A stretch of DNA of 64,000 nucleotides from Epiperipatus broadwayi (GCA_028023455.1 JAQFVV010012394.1:26609053-26673052); one strand, 5' to 3'. Shown: positions 44,095 to 57,169, counted from the first letter of the stretch. Notes: generated from the sequence alone by a model not told the origin. Translations and numbers: made by a program.

Positions 44095-46710
44095 AACAAC
44101 CATTATCAATCCACTGCAGGATGAAGATCTCTCCAAGTTCAATCCATCTTCTCTAATCTCTAGCATCTCTTCTCCACATCACCCCTGCACACTTTTTTAT
44201 TTCATCCATCCATCTCACATGTGGTCTTTTTCTGGGTCTTTTACAATCTCTTGAAATACAATTTAAGACTTCAATTGTCCATCTATTATCATCTCTTCTA
44301 GCAATATGTCCACTCCATCTCCACTTCAGTCTTTTAATTTTTTCAATGAGATCACTTGCCCATATGTTGCATTTTTGATCTCTTCTTGTTACTCCCAACA
44401 TGCATCTCTCCATACTTCTTTGAGTGGTCTGAAGTCTCTGTATTGCTCCTATAAAGTGTCCAAGACTCAGATCCATAAGTAAGAACAGGTAAAACACATT
44501 TATTAAAAATCTTCCTTTTCAAACACATAGGCATATTTCCATTTAGTATCAAGTTATTTCTACCAAAAGCATTCCAACCAAGTTTAATTCTATGGTTAAT
44601 TTTATCCCCAAGTTTAATTTGATAGTTAATTTCATCCATTATGTTTCCATCTGTATTCTAACTCATCACACATTCAATCTTTAATTTCATATTTTGAGAA
44701 AATCCATAAAACATTACTTTAGACTTTTTAACATTTATCTTGAGTCCTACTTTCATCTGATAACTCCTGCAACATTTCCTGCAGCTCTAAAGCATTATTT
44801 ACAAAACAACTACATCAACTGAAAAATCTAAATGACTTAAATAATCTCCATTTACTCTCACTCCTTTAGCTTCCCATTTTAATCCACAAAATACTTCTTG
44901 CAGCACTGCTGTAAAAAGTTTTGGAGATATGGAGTCACGCTGTCTTACACCCTTCTCAACATTGACTTTCCTAGTATCATTAGGTAATCTAATTGTTGCT
45001 GTTGCATTTTTATAAATATTCTTTAAAATATGACAATATCCAGGATCTATACCTTGATGATCCAATGCTTTAATCACTGAAGAAATGTTTGTAGAATCAA
45101 ATGCCTTTTCATAATCTCCAAATCCAAAGCATAATGCAACTCATATTCATTTGTCCTTCCTATAACTTCTTTCAATACCTGGATATGATCTATTGTACTA
45201 AAACCACTTTTAAAACTAGCTTGTTCACTTGGTTGATGGAAGTCCAATGTTCTCATTAGACGAGTTGCAATTATCTTGGTAAAAATTGTGTATAAAACTA
45301 ATAAAAGGCTGATAGGTCTGTAATTTATAATTCTTTATCATCTTTTTAAAATATTAATACTGCATTCTTCCAATCATCTGGTACATTTTTATCATATAGA
45401 CATTTGATATATAACTTTGCTAAAAAAAAAAATCTATTTCTTCACTTGCTTCTTTTAATATATCAATTATAATTATATCATTACCTGGAGCTTTTCCTTT
45501 CTTCATAAATTTAATTGCATGTCTCACTTCTTCATTTAAATTCTGGGCAATTCAGAAGATGTAATAGATATAGTAGGTACTTGTTTTTATTACTAAATAA
45601 TTCTCGATAGAAGTCTTTTACCCATTTCACGATGTCATCTCTCTTTTTAGTAATAATTCCATTTTTTTTGTTCTTGTTGTAGATATAAATTTCCTACCAA
45701 TAAAATGTTGTTTTACACTCTTAAGACTTTTATTCTCTTCTACAACTTTCCTTGCTACTTCACAGTTATACTTTCTTATATCATTTTCAACTCTTTTCCA
45801 TACAATTTTACAAAATTTGAGATATTCAATCCTTTTTAATGCATCATTGTTGTATATTTTCATTTTCCTTCTTTTTTTCGTTGCAGTTTTTAAAAGTGTA
45901 TCAATTATTTTCATATTAATTTCATTCAAATTTGAATCATGTTTAAAATCTACTAATACTTGAAACCGATTTGTAAGTTAGGAAGTAAATATTGGTTTTT
46001 CTTAATAATTTTTGTCTCTCTAGTTTTGCATTAACACATATCTTACATCTCACTAATCGATGATCACTTCCTGTGTTAAATTTATTAAGAACATTACAAT
46101 CTTGAAATATGCATTTTCTGTTAGTCAAAATATAATCCAATTTTGCTGTACCTTCATTTGGATGCTTCCATGTCCATTTCCTTTTAACATTTTTCTTAAA
46201 AAAAGAATTCATAATATAAAGTTTTTCTTTTTCTGCAAACTCCACAAGTCTATGTCCTCTCTCACTTCTATTATCACAACCAAAATTACCTACAGCACTT
46301 TCATCTTTCATTTGTTTATCAAGTCTACCATTAAACTCTCGCATAACAATTTTAAAATGTTGTTTACTCTGATCAAAAGCTTTTTATACATCCATCTAAA
46401 AATCTTCTACTACTTCATCACTATGAGAACTTGTTGGGGCATAAACCTGAATTATCTGCATTAGGTATCTGCTATTAAATTGTATAATTAATTCTGTCTG
46501 ATACACCATCATTCTCCACAATGTTGTTCTTCCACTTTTTATTTATAATGAATCCTACTCCACTTGTATTTCCAATATTTGTGCTTTTATGATAGGGTAT
46601 ATGCCCACTTTTAAAATCAATTGCCTCTTCATCTTTTCTTCTAACTTCACAAAGTCAAATAATGTCCCATTTAGTATAAGACAGTTCTGATTCTTGAAAT
46701 ACAATACAAT
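44095..46710 (-). mobile_element. RTE-like LINE, nearly complete, pseudogenised
   Basis: Minus strand. The endonuclease runs from about 46705 ('SYTKWDII', 'LCEVRRKDEEAIDF') through the 'MREFNGRLDKQM' frame with 'TAKLDYILTNR' and 'NTGSDHRLVRCKI' (catalytic SDH) to about 45990, then a linker (45929-45600). The RT (45350-44800) has 'ALDLEIMKRH', a damaged box A, 'GVRQRDSISPKLFTAVLQEVF' in pieces and 'LSHLDFSVDVVVL' (FADD-type box altered). The thumb/C-terminus follows (44640-44153: 'LPVLTYGSESWTL', 'SGHIARRDDNRW', 'RPHVRWMDEIKK'). A tandem 'INYQIKLGDKINHRIKLGW' marks a 30-bp duplication near 44590-44630. The 3' end at 44095 lacks a long tail. Confidence 0.88.
45943..46344 (-). pseudogene. APE-type endonuclease domain frame (RTE-like LINE)
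   Basis: A 133-codon open frame on the minus strand, MREFNGRLDKQMKDESAVG..., with the 'G.....N.RG..L..F' helix, 'WTW.HPN', 'LDYILT' and 'GSDHRLV', the His being catalytic in this nuclease family. It would nick target DNA for reverse transcription. The N-terminal third of the domain is in another frame upstream, so it is not functional as it stands. Confidence 0.8.
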
Positions 46711-46965
46711 TTGATTATTAAAATATTCACTTTAAGTCATCAGCAAAAATAGTTAACAAAGAAGTTAGAATAATTCAGTTATACAAAAAATAGTACAGTA
46801 AACATGTGTGCAAGTGATCACATGACAAAATATAGTGAGTGCATAAGATAAGAAAATGGCTGACTGTGAAATGATTTATAATGGACTCATGCAGCTAGGT
46901 GAATGAATAAAATTTATAAATTCAAATTTATGAATTTCTAATTTTATATATATTTTAATAATACA
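46711..46965. other. No gene seen
   Basis: Short AT-rich spacer. Confidence 0.5.
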
Positions 46966-46969
46966 CAGA

Positions 46970-47529
<560 letters not shown>

Positions 47530-48950
47530 CCACAATGCAAGATCAAATATGAGCAGCTCTCTTCTCTAGAGCATCAATAGTGGGATGGAGCAACCATTGA
47601 CTACTAGATGAAAGAATAATTAAATATCCATACTTATTTTTGGTTTTCACCATTAAAAATTAAAAGATGAAAGTAATGTAGTTTACAATTCAAGCTAAAA
47701 ATCTAAAATTGCAAAACATCCTAAGATATTCAATCTAATCCAAAGATCTGAAATTGCTGGAAAACTCAACCTCCTGTAGATGGCACTATATTAGAGAGAT
47801 GATCTTGTTTTATCATACATTGTGTAAAGTAAAAAAAATGGTTGTTATTATTATAATAAGATCAGATATTTTACGGTAATATCTCCACACTAAAACCCAA
47901 TATATTTATATTATTATATTTATTTCTATACTTACCGCTTTCGAAGGAACGATGCCCTTCATTTTTAAAGCTATAGATAGATAGTTCTAATAACGATGTT
48001 CATTTATTTTTTTAAACCAACAGATGCAAATTTATTAATATTTCTTACCAGTGGGAAAGGTGCCTACAGTGAATAAAGAATTGAAGTTACTACAATATAT
48101 AATCTGTTACCTGAAATCAGATCACAAAGATTCAAGTAAGCTTGAGTTCACTTTAGGAATTTTTGAATTTCAGGTTTTTAGCTTGAATGATAAGGGTTAA
48201 AGTTATTTGCTAGATGAGTAGCAAGCCTTACTGATAAAGTCAAACATCAGAAACTGGTCTGGGAATAGTGATTAAATGATAATCACTGATAACTTAATCT
48301 AACTATAAATTGTGCTAGAGCAGACAGCTGATCTTTATTTTTATAGTTTTCTAAATATGGATTAATGGAAACCGTGAGTCTGCAGACATGGAGCGACTAC
48401 TGTACTGATGAATACATATATTTCTTAAGCATTTTATTTATATGAGAATATATTTTATAAGTTTATAAAGAGAAGCAAAACGAAAATGCGTTTTCACTCA
48501 GCAATTTGTCAAATTTGATTTACTGTACAAATAGATGTCAATCTATTTTAAAAATCTCCCTTTGATCAGCACTGACAAAGACCGTATTTACTTCTGTGCA
48601 GTCAGTTACTTGGGAGGTCAAATAATCTACATCTCGAAGAAGATAACATAAGATTATTTTGTTTCCCTCAATTTTTTTTTTCAATCATGTTTTTTTTTAA
48701 AAAAAAATAAAACAAAATATCAAATTTTTAAGCGAAAGTTTCTTTTTAGAGAGAGAAAAACTTTTTTGCTTGATATTAAATAATATTCTGATATAAAAAC
48801 AAAAACAACAGTAACAAAAACACAATTCTATCTAGATTTAAAAACTTGTTCAGTATTTTCAATATAGTAGCAAATACAAGATATTGCAATTATATATTAG
48901 TGTACAATCAAAATGTACTATTGTTTCATCTTTTGTGTAAAGTATTTTCT
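47530..48950. other. No gene seen
   Basis: AT-rich spacer with T/A runs (48670-48710). No recognised repeat or exon. Confidence 0.5.
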
Positions 48951-48954
48951 GTTT

Positions 48955-49112
48955 AGTTCAAAGTGCTCGAATGTGGTTTCGGCAGTGATAGGCGTAGCTC
49001 AAAGTTCATACTCGCAGTCCAGGTCTTTTACTTCCGGTGCTCGAACTTTTTACGAATTCCAGAACAATAAACCAATCGATTATTTTTATTTATCCCTAGC
49101 TCGTGAAAACTG
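48955..49112 (+). mobile_element. SINE-D, plus orientation
   Basis: The segment 'acttccggtgctcgaacttttt' (in pieces, 49030-49058) is the exact reverse complement of 56871-56895. More GC-rich than its surroundings. The presumed tRNA-like head upstream (48960-49020) is too diverged to show clear boxes. Recognised through the better copy at 57.05-57.16 kb. Confidence 0.55.
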
Positions 49113-50120
49113 AAAATACTTATCTTCAACTCACCATGAATCTATCGAGAATTCTCTCAAAGTATGCTACTATTATTTTGATCGCGAATATGCAAATGAG
49201 GATTCTTGAGGTTTCTATCTTTTCTGGTATTTAGATTTGCTTTCTTTCCATTTTTGAAAATGATACTATAAATAAATAACTTTTTCAATTACAGAAAATT
49301 ATCTTTATTGTATTTCCCCTTTAGAATGCATTTTTATTAAACGATATTCTATTAATTTGAGATATTTCAAATAATCAAGACGACATACATTGAAAGACTT
49401 CTTTACAAAAACTGAAGTAATTTAATAATCTTGAAATGATAAAGTTGAAAAATAAACTCAATCATATTTAAACTTCTAAACACTGAAATAGCTAGGTTAA
49501 AAGATCAAAAATCTGCCTCAGAATTTTGTGCATTATTTTCGTATATATAATAACGAATAGCACCAGCTTATCATAAACAAGCAAATAGATCATCTAAGCA
49601 TGAAAATGCTTCGACCTCAAGATAAACTTATGTCATGGTTGTTGGTCCGTCCTCAAATAAAGCACAGAAAAAATTTTAAAAATATGATTTAGACGATATT
49701 TACATAAACATGAATTAATCCAAAATCTTGAATATAAAGCCACAAGAAACTTTCCACTCCATGATTTATGGATGACTAATTTGCTGTACATTTTAAAACA
49801 CAATGTTAGCAGATTATCAGATGATTGAATAATCAATACGAATTTAAAAAAAAAAAAACATCCAAAAATAAATTTTTAGACTCTTTCAAAAAAATTTCAC
49901 TTATGGATTAATAATAATGCTTAAAATCTTCCAAAACTGATGAAAATAATAATAATAGCCCTGAGATTAATCATGGTATTCAAAATCCAAGCCAATGGTT
50001 AGTTTTAAGACGCTTCAAGGCTTATGACCAGTCCATAGGCAAAGTTTAAAAAAATCATTTCAAAATAGATTTAAAAGACATAATATTAAGCTATACATGA
50101 AAATTATGATAAAGCAATTG
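49113..50120. other. No gene seen
   Basis: AT-rich noncoding DNA. Confidence 0.5.
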
Positions 50121-50122
50121 GG

Positions 50123-50400
50123 ACTGGTGATAGATAAGTGGATACATATATAGGCAAGCATACAGAGACAGACAGATAGATAAAAAAAGTGTAGATAGGT
50201 AGACAGATGAATAGATAGTTAGATAGATGGATGGATAGATAGACAGACAGATTGGTAGATGGGCAGGCAGGAAGAGGCTAAAAATACAGACATATAGATA
50301 GATAGCTGGATGAATAAATGAATAGATAAATAAGTAGGTTGTGAGGTGGATAGATAAGTAGATAGATAGAAAGTCAGATAGATAAACAGGCAGACAAACT
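50123..50400 (+). repeat. Degenerate (GATA)/(GACA) tract
   Basis: About 280 bp of imperfect GATA, GACA and GATG tetranucleotides (e.g. 50165-50260, 50285-50400). An old interrupted microsatellite. The Tyr/Ile/Leu/Ser-rich minus frame across it is a repeat artefact. Confidence 0.9.
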
Positions 50401-50714
50401 CAAGGCACAGCACATTTCAGCAAATCAAATCCACTAGAAAGAAACTGACATTTATACATTGATTTTTTTTTTAAATATAAATTTTAGATATGTACTAACA
50501 CTGATACCATATTTTTTGATAAAAATGTATAGTTTATTAAAGATAAATTTGTATTGTTTTAAATGGCCTTTTGTATAAGATGATTTATTTGAACAACACT
50601 GTTTATCAATTATAATTTTGGATGGGAACAAATCAACTATCCATAGTCTCATAAACATTAAATGGTTAATTTTTTTAAAGCTGAGTAAAGAAACTTATTT
50701 ATTTGCAAGTCTAC
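50401..50714. other. No gene seen
   Basis: AT-rich spacer. Confidence 0.5.
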
Positions 50715-50863
50715 AACAACTAAAAATAATAGTCAAGCGTTGTTAGCCGAGAGGTCAGCGCAGCCGCCTTGCAAGCAAACAGTTGGTTGCAGACGGTTAT
50801 TGTGGGTTCGCCTCCCAGCAGATGCTATGACATATGGGGAAAAAAAACAACTAAAAATAATAG
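50715..50863 (+). mobile_element. SINE-C, young copy with 18-bp target duplication
   Basis: The element 50733-50845 is flanked by perfect 18-bp repeats 'aacaactaaaaataatag' (50715-50732; 50846-50863). The head 'tagccgagaggtcagcgc' is a good A-box region and 'gtgggttcgcctccc' is near the B-box consensus, again with a class II (Ser/Leu) arrangement. The 3' part 'gatgctatgaca' plus 'tatgggg' and A's matches the copy at 14.12 kb. The long perfect duplication shows recent insertion by LINE machinery. Confidence 0.93.
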
Positions 50864-51505
50864 AATATAGATGCTAAATGAAGATATTTAAAATAAGAAA
50901 TTTAAGAAATAGCAGGCTTTGATTTTAATAAGTTGTCACCACTTCCTAATTTGCAAAATATAGTCAATGGAGATAAAATGGAAAACATGTATGTAACACA
51001 TATTAATTCAAAATTTGATTTAGTTTATTAAAAAAACATATATGTATTGGAATATAGATGACAATAATATTAAAGTGGCCGAAGCCTGTTTTTCACATGG
51101 GTAATTTTAAACAGGATAATCCAGAATAATTAACTTGCTTTTTTTAAAAAAAATTGAAATGAAAAATACCACCACACAGATAAAAAACTTAATAATGAAG
51201 AAATTGTCTCAGGCAATAATATTGTATGTCATGAAATTTTTTATAAATTTCAAATAGATAAATTTTTTAAAGCTGAATAAAGAAACTTAGCTATTTGTAA
51301 ATCTATAAATGGTGAATAGAGGTGATTCCTAATTTAAAAAAATAGTTGAAGAGCCTGCTAATTCCAGAAAAGAAAAAAGAAAAATGTTGAAGATGAATTT
51401 TGTGATGACAATATAAACCAATTAATGAACAATAAAAATATGTCCACATATACACATATTGGTACATGAGATGATAATAGTTGAACTGGTGAAGTCTTAA
51501 ACTGA
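50864..51505. other. No gene seen
   Basis: AT-rich spacer. 'tttttaaagctgagtaaagaaactta' and a near copy recur at 50673-50698 and 51264-51290, each followed by 'ttatttgcaag/tatttgtaaa', a dispersed direct repeat of about 45 bp. Confidence 0.5.
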
Positions 51506-51507
51506 AT

Positions 51508-51690
51508 CCCAAGAGATTGTACAAGATCTAGAAAGATACCACAATTGAGATGGATGGATGGATGAAATAAGGATGCTTTCTGGATATAAAGAAGAAAGGA
51601 TAAAAGTCAGAAAAGCTGGATTAAAGTCAGAGAGATTCATTCTGCAGTGGATTGTTAAAGATTGAATATGATGATGATAGTATTTAAGTG
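51508..51690 (+). mobile_element. RTE-like LINE 3' fragment
   Basis: 'ccaagagattgtacaagatc' then 'gagatggatggatgg' and 'cattctgcagtggattgtta' match the C-terminal and 3' end of the RTE-like family. It ends with 'gatgatgatag'. Decayed. Confidence 0.75.
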
Positions 51691-52875
51691 CAAGTCCAGT
51701 AACATTCTTATTTGACATCATGGGATGCTATCTTTTAACTACATCAATAAACTTGTTTAATTGTAACATTCATGAAATGATGGTCAGGGGTTGGGGGGGG
51801 GGGTTTCCTGACAGAGATATTTTAAGTGCTGGCTCTGGCTAAGCATTTACCACAAAGGTTGTTCAGGAATTGGCAATCCTCATTGTTTATAACTTACAAG
51901 CTTAAGAGATAGAGTCATGTGATCTATGACTCTTATTTTGACTATTCAATTGTATTCTATCTTCAGTGTATCTTCTTAATAAACTTGTTTAATTGTAACA
52001 TTTAATTGTATTCTATCTTCAGCGTGTCTTTTTAAAAAAACAATCGATAATGCACTTATTTAATATGTCTGTGGGATACTATTTATAATATAAATATCAT
52101 CTTCTCTCCTATGAAAAACAGTTCAAGTTTACTATGCAAATGCATTTTAAGCAAAATCTATTACCATTCAATCTTTCATATGCCAGTCTAATAAATAGCA
52201 GATTCAACATCATCACATCCAGAAAACTAAACAATATAATGATTGATTGTGTGATAATGTCTTAATTTAAAAATATTCTGCAACATCCTTAAATATACAA
52301 TAAAAATAACAGAATAAGATTATGCAATTAATTTAATTAAAGTAGTTATATCTTTTTTACAATTTCAAATACAAGCGTCAAACTTTCTATACTCACATCT
52401 TTGCCACCATAGACTTTAGATAAATTCATCTAATATTATTAATAATAATTTATAAAACAAGAAATTATCATACTATTCCTAGCCTTGATGTAAAAACTTT
52501 AAACTCAATAAAAGATTAATATATCTGATTTTTTTATTACTTATATCTAATCACATGGTATTATTAAACTGCTTCATCTCTCCTTTTTTTCATGTGGAAT
52601 ATTTTTTTAGAGTTACTCATGGAATAACTAAGTCTGGAAATGTTACTATGATAATTCACAAATCAAATTCTCAAAGAATCATTTAAATAAACTTGTAAAT
52701 AATGTCCCTGTTTTAGTACTAATGCCAATCTATTTATCAGGCAACAAAAAATAGCTTTTTTTATAGATATATTTAAAACTTCCATTCCAGACAACACATT
52801 TTTGAAACATGAATGAACACATTTGGAAAAAGACAATCTCCAAGATGCAGTTCTCACTTAGTAGCACTCTTCATC
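51691..52875. other. No gene; short direct repeat and G run
   Basis: Direct repeat of about 30 bp ('ttcaattgtattctatcttc' like) at 51946-51976 and 52006-52037, and a G run at 51791-51804. Otherwise AT-rich. Confidence 0.55.
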
Positions 52876-52882
52876 TGTACCC

Positions 52883-53375
<493 letters not shown>

Positions 53376-53715
53376 ATAAAAATACTCATTTTTTAAATTT
53401 ATTAAATATAGAAGCAACTTTAAATATTTAATCCATCTAAAAAATAAAAATTTATGCTGTCATGCATTGTAAATTACTAGCGATAATAATCATGTTGTCT
53501 TAATATCAGAAAACTTTTGGAGCTTAACAAACCTACTCTCCACTAACTTTGCACAATTAAATGTATATTCCTCAATAAAAAAAAATCAAGTATATTTGGA
53601 AGTACACAAAAAGCTCAACAATTGGATTATGGTCAACAGTCCTTGAATTCCAGATTCCAGCACATTACCACTGTACCAAATTATAAAAGGTTAAACTAAT
53701 TGAATGATTTATTCC
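53376..53715. other. No gene seen; possible old tRNA-SINE trace
   Basis: AT-rich. A stretch at 53612-53685 ('agtccttgaattccagattcc') has a weak tRNA-like look on the minus strand but is too decayed to classify. Confidence 0.4.
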
Positions 53716-53717
53716 TT

Positions 53718-53805
53718 GGGAGTTCATAAAAAATTTAAACATCATAAAGGACAGAAATAATCCATAGAACTTGAGTCCAAAATCTGCTGCTTTGCATAAA
53801 TACTT
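53718..53805 (-). mobile_element. SINE-D fragment
   Basis: 'gggagttcataaaaaattt' followed by 'cttgagtccaaaatctgct' parallels 'gagtgttcataagaaattcc' and the downstream part of the copy at 57.05 kb. Decayed. Confidence 0.45.
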
Positions 53806-54460
53806 AATTATGCAGGCATATATGTAAATTTAATTTTGATATGAAAAGAACTAAGAAAGAAATGATGAAAAAAGAAAAACTTAAAGAGGCAATGTTTTAT
53901 CAATCATTATAGTAATTATACCGCACTTCAAACGCTCATTGGTGAAGTTAGAAATATCAAAATTAAATATCAGGCTTAGCGCTTTTGAGGTCTCTTAACC
54001 TCATATTCATAGCCGAAGAGTTAGAAACCTTGTGGTGTTGTTGATGTAAAATATGATAAAAAACAGACAATCAGCATATGTTATTATTAGTGAATTATGG
54101 GATATGTAAATTGACATGTGGTTTCTGATTTCCGTTTGATGCTGTTTTACTCCATTTTGAAATTAAATCAGTTTAGTTGAACATGATTATAAATATAATT
54201 GAAAATACTATTATTGATTAAATTCTATATTGAAATTTATTTTATTTACCATTATTTGCAATATAATTACAGTTAATTGTGTAGTATATGGTTGGAGTGC
54301 AATTTGAAAGTTATAATTGACTCTACTTTCAGAACAAATTATATTTACTTATTTAATGAGGTTTATTTAAACTTATTTGCATTAATAATTTCACTCTCTG
54401 TAGTCATATTGCAATCTTTAGTATCTACATAAACTTATAAATAAAACCATAGATGGGTTT
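53806..54460. other. No gene seen
   Basis: AT-rich spacer. Confidence 0.5.
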
Positions 54461-54464
54461 CCAC

Positions 54465-54560
54465 CTTTATTGATTAAAATAGATTGCCTTGGTAACAAAT
54501 TGAGATTGTTGATAATTAATGATATTGGTATTGTTTAAGTGTTGACAGCTTTCATGTATG
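54465..54560. mobile_element. FB5 single arm, diverged
   Basis: 'ccacctttattgattaaaat', 'gccttggtaacaaattgag', 'attgttgataattaatgata' and 'ttggtattgtttaagtgttgaca' align with one arm of the multi-hairpin element at 11.51-11.92 kb. Confidence 0.6.
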
Positions 54561-54996
54561 GAGCAAAACATATACAAAAACTTGAATTAAAAAAACATGC
54601 AATTTTATATTTAGGGGGTTATTTCAATATTATAAACCTTAAACACCCAAAGAGAGCAATACCAACTTATCATTGATAGTAAAAAAATATTTATTATTGT
54701 CTGATCATAGTGATATTTTGCCAAAGTGCATCTGGAATGATAAAACATGCATATAATAAAAATGAAAAATATTTATCTATCACTTAGTCAATATGTATGG
54801 ATATATTTGCAGTCTGATAATAAGATTTAATTCTATATTTCTTATTTTATTAGGAAGGATGAAATAATTCTCACTATCTTGATTACTTACAAAAAGTGAA
54901 CATTATTACAACGACTTATTAAATAAACATGACATTAATAGCATAAAAGTGAAGATATTCAAATCAGAATTAATCTTCCTGAACGTTATCTATATA
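54561..54996. other. No gene seen
   Basis: AT-rich spacer. Confidence 0.5.
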
Positions 54997-55279
54997 TAAA
55001 GTTAGACATTAAAACAGGCGATGTGATGTGATATACTGTAGCTTCTTCTTAAACAAAGTCAAGAATCTCTCAGCAATTATACTAAGAGAAACTTGTTAGC
55101 TACTTAATTTTACATTCCCCAGTCTAAGTTTCCCCATATTCTGCTCCATACAGTAGCGCCACTCAGTGCAAGCCAGCATAATCATTGGATGCAAGAGGAT
55201 TTGTGCATAAAATCCTTATCTAATGCATACTCATCCAATATCAGTGAGGAGACTTGTTTAGTGGTTTAAAGTTAGACAT
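54997..55279 (+). mobile_element. Chimeric retroposon: antisense LINE-B 3' end + FB1, one 13-bp target duplication
   Basis: Perfect 'taaagttagacat' at 54997-55009 and 55267-55279 bracket a single insertion. Its left part (about 55018-55145) is the LINE-B 3' end in antisense ('gcgatgtgatgtgatata' to 'attttacattccccagtc'). Its right part (about 55146-55250) is an FB1 antisense arm ('gctccatacagtagcgcc' to 'tcagtgaggag') followed by a shortened FB1 tail ('gtttagtggttt'). The two families therefore entered together. The minus-strand sequence at 55241-55255 keeps CTCACTGAT of the hammerhead, the rest being deleted. Confidence 0.88.
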
Positions 55280-55690
55280 CCTACAAAAAAATATGCTATA
55301 ATGAACAAATACTACATCAAAACAATTCAGAATGCAAAAATGAGCGCACAGATGCTACAACAAATATGGATAAATTAACAGTTATCTATACTGAATAGAA
55401 TTGAGTTTTCTTTCACCTCTGTATAATATCATTTGATTTCAATTAGAAAAAGTTTGCTTATATATTCACTGGATGAAGACTGTTTATGTTTTTTTTATGT
55501 GTGCAAGATTATTTTTATACTTTTAGCATGGAAAGTTTGTTTATAGTTTCCACTAGATTGCTTATGCTTGTCAAATTTAACATACAGAATATAAGAGTTT
55601 AAATAAATTAATTTTATGTTATTTCTTTCATCTATATTTTTGAATTTGTATTATATTTTTGCCTGTTTAAAGGGTTAGGTTAGATATGTC
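55280..55690. other. No gene seen
   Basis: AT-rich spacer. Confidence 0.5.
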
Positions 55691-55694
55691 CTGG

Positions 55695-55925
55695 TCCAGG
55701 AATGAATTATCTTTAAATACGGCAACTAATTTAGTCATATATAGAGTTTTTATTTTGTCAGATCTATTCATTCACTCAGTTCCAAACACTTCAGATTTGC
55801 CTATACATATAGTTTGGGTAAAAAAGATGACCCATTCTATCTTTTAAAAATACTTTATCTTGTGTTTGCAAAGGAGAGTATTCATTATAATTAGCGTTCA
55901 ATCTGTAAAGCGCATATGTAATGGA
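55695..55925 (+). mobile_element. FB2 single arm, diverged
   Basis: Shares in order with the right arm of FB2 at 38.3-38.5 kb: 'tcatatatag', 'cttcagatttgcctataca', 'atactttatcttgtg', 'gagtattcatta' and 'tgtaaagcgcatatgtaa'. No inverted partner. Confidence 0.6.
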
Positions 55926-56475
55926 GTAAGCTACAGTTGGAAGTGAGACATGGACACCCTATCAATGCCTTATAAAGACAGTAGAAAAGTTTCATTTGAG
56001 CGTGCTCCATAAAATTTTAAAAATACAATGGCAAGATAGTAAAACAAATCAATATGTTCAATTCGCTTGATCTGATATTATACAGTTCTCCATTGTAAAA
56101 TCATACCTTCATTCAATTGATCATATTATACAAATGAATAATGACTGGTATTAAAGTATTTTAAAAAAAATGGTATTCTGCTGAAAAAATTTAAAAACTC
56201 CATAAAATACCAACTAAATAATAAATTTGGATTAACATGTTCCATGTGTGGGTGTATATGTTTCACAAATTGGTTTATACAGATATTGCAAAACTCATTT
56301 AAAGAGCAATTTTTTCTCTTTTTCTTTATTATTATTATTATTTTTTTTTTTTTTGGAGTTAGAATGGTCATACTCATTTATGAGTAGTTATTTATTATTA
56401 TTACTATTATTTTGATGTATGCTAAAATAAACAAGTAATGTAACAAATAAAGTTCCATCATGGCCCACTGTATAT
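55926..56475. other. No gene seen
   Basis: AT-rich with (TTA)n-like patches at 56325-56357 and 56386-56412. Confidence 0.5.
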
Positions 56476-56477
56476 AA

Positions 56478-56617
56478 GTTTGTACAGTAGCAACACAGTA
56501 GTGCCACCTGGTGCAAGCCTCAGTAATCAATGGATGCAAAAAGATTTGCGCATAAAATCCCTATTTAGTAACTATGCATCCAATATTTCCAGACTAGTTT
56601 CTAGCTTGTGACTTTCA
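56478..56617 (+). mobile_element. FB1 antisense arm fragment
   Basis: 'acagtagtgccacctggtgc' to 'ctagtttctagcttgtgac' and 'tttcat', i.e. from the outer part up to the middle of the hammerhead core, where it stops abruptly against a LINE fragment. No tail or partner arm. Confidence 0.75.
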
Positions 56618-56755
56618 TGTGAGATAGATGGGTGAAATAAGAAAATAGAGAAGAGAGGCTAGAAATGGAAGAAATTGGATTAAACTTGGAAGGACCTTCA
56701 TCCTGCATTGGATTGATAATGGTTAAAAATGATGATGATGATTAGATAATGGATA
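56617..56755 (+). mobile_element. RTE-like LINE 3' fragment
   Basis: 'gtgagatagatgggtgaaat' through 'ccttcatcctgcattggatt' and a GATGATGAT tail at 56730-56742. It starts at the exact end of the FB1 fragment, a second FB1/LINE junction of a different family. Confidence 0.8.
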
Positions 56756-56859
56756 TAATTCATTATGTAATTATAATGATAATACTCTCATCACAAACCT
56801 TCTGAGAAACACAATTGACGAAAAATTCTATTTTAAAAAATAATAATCAAATAGTTGAT

Positions 56860-56940
56860 CGCTTGGGAATACGTAAAAAGTTCGAGCACCGGAAGTCATG
56901 CACCTTTGAGCTCGTAAGCCTGCAACACTACAATTATGAC
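56860..56940 (-). mobile_element. SINE-D fragment
   Basis: 'cgtaaaaagttcgagcaccg' at 56871-56890 is the exact reverse complement of bases in the 49.03 kb copy. Flanking 'tgagctcgtaagcctgcaac' continues the family. Confidence 0.6.
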
Positions 56941-57039
56941 AAACAACTCAGGGCTTATAATTCTACTATTTGGAAAATTGGTGGAGTTTATTATATGCAT
57001 TTATTTATTTGAATACGTAATTAATATTTGAATGATTTT

Positions 57040-57165
57040 ATTACCCGAGTGTTCATAAGAAATTCCAGCGCCGGAAGTATCGGCACTGGAATCGATCCTA
57101 AGATCCCATATTCCAAAGTATGGCACTCAGCCACAGCGCTAAGCCGCAAAGGGCAAAATGCAATT
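57040..57165 (-). mobile_element. SINE-D with tRNA-like head
   Basis: On the minus strand the head reads 'gcggcttagcgctgtggctg' and 'agtgcc' (A-box-like TGGCTGAGTGC) and, about 40 bp later, 'ggatcgattccagtgcc' (B-box-like GATCGATTCC), then the body 'gatacttccggcgctgg' and 'aatttcttatgaac'. This identifies SINE-D as tRNA-derived. Confidence 0.7.
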
Positions 57166-57169
57166 TATA

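Noticed and set aside
46060-46464. 134-codon plus-strand frame
   Set aside because: It is the complement of the LINE endonuclease, which has recognisable catalytic motifs on the minus strand.
50219-50413. Frame rich in Tyr, Leu, Ser and Ile resembling a membrane protein
   Set aside because: It is a translation of the degenerate GATA/GACA tract.
50733-50845. Possible functional tRNA-Ser/Leu gene
   Set aside because: A and B boxes are present, but flanking target duplications, a non-tRNA 3' extension and poor stems show a SINE.
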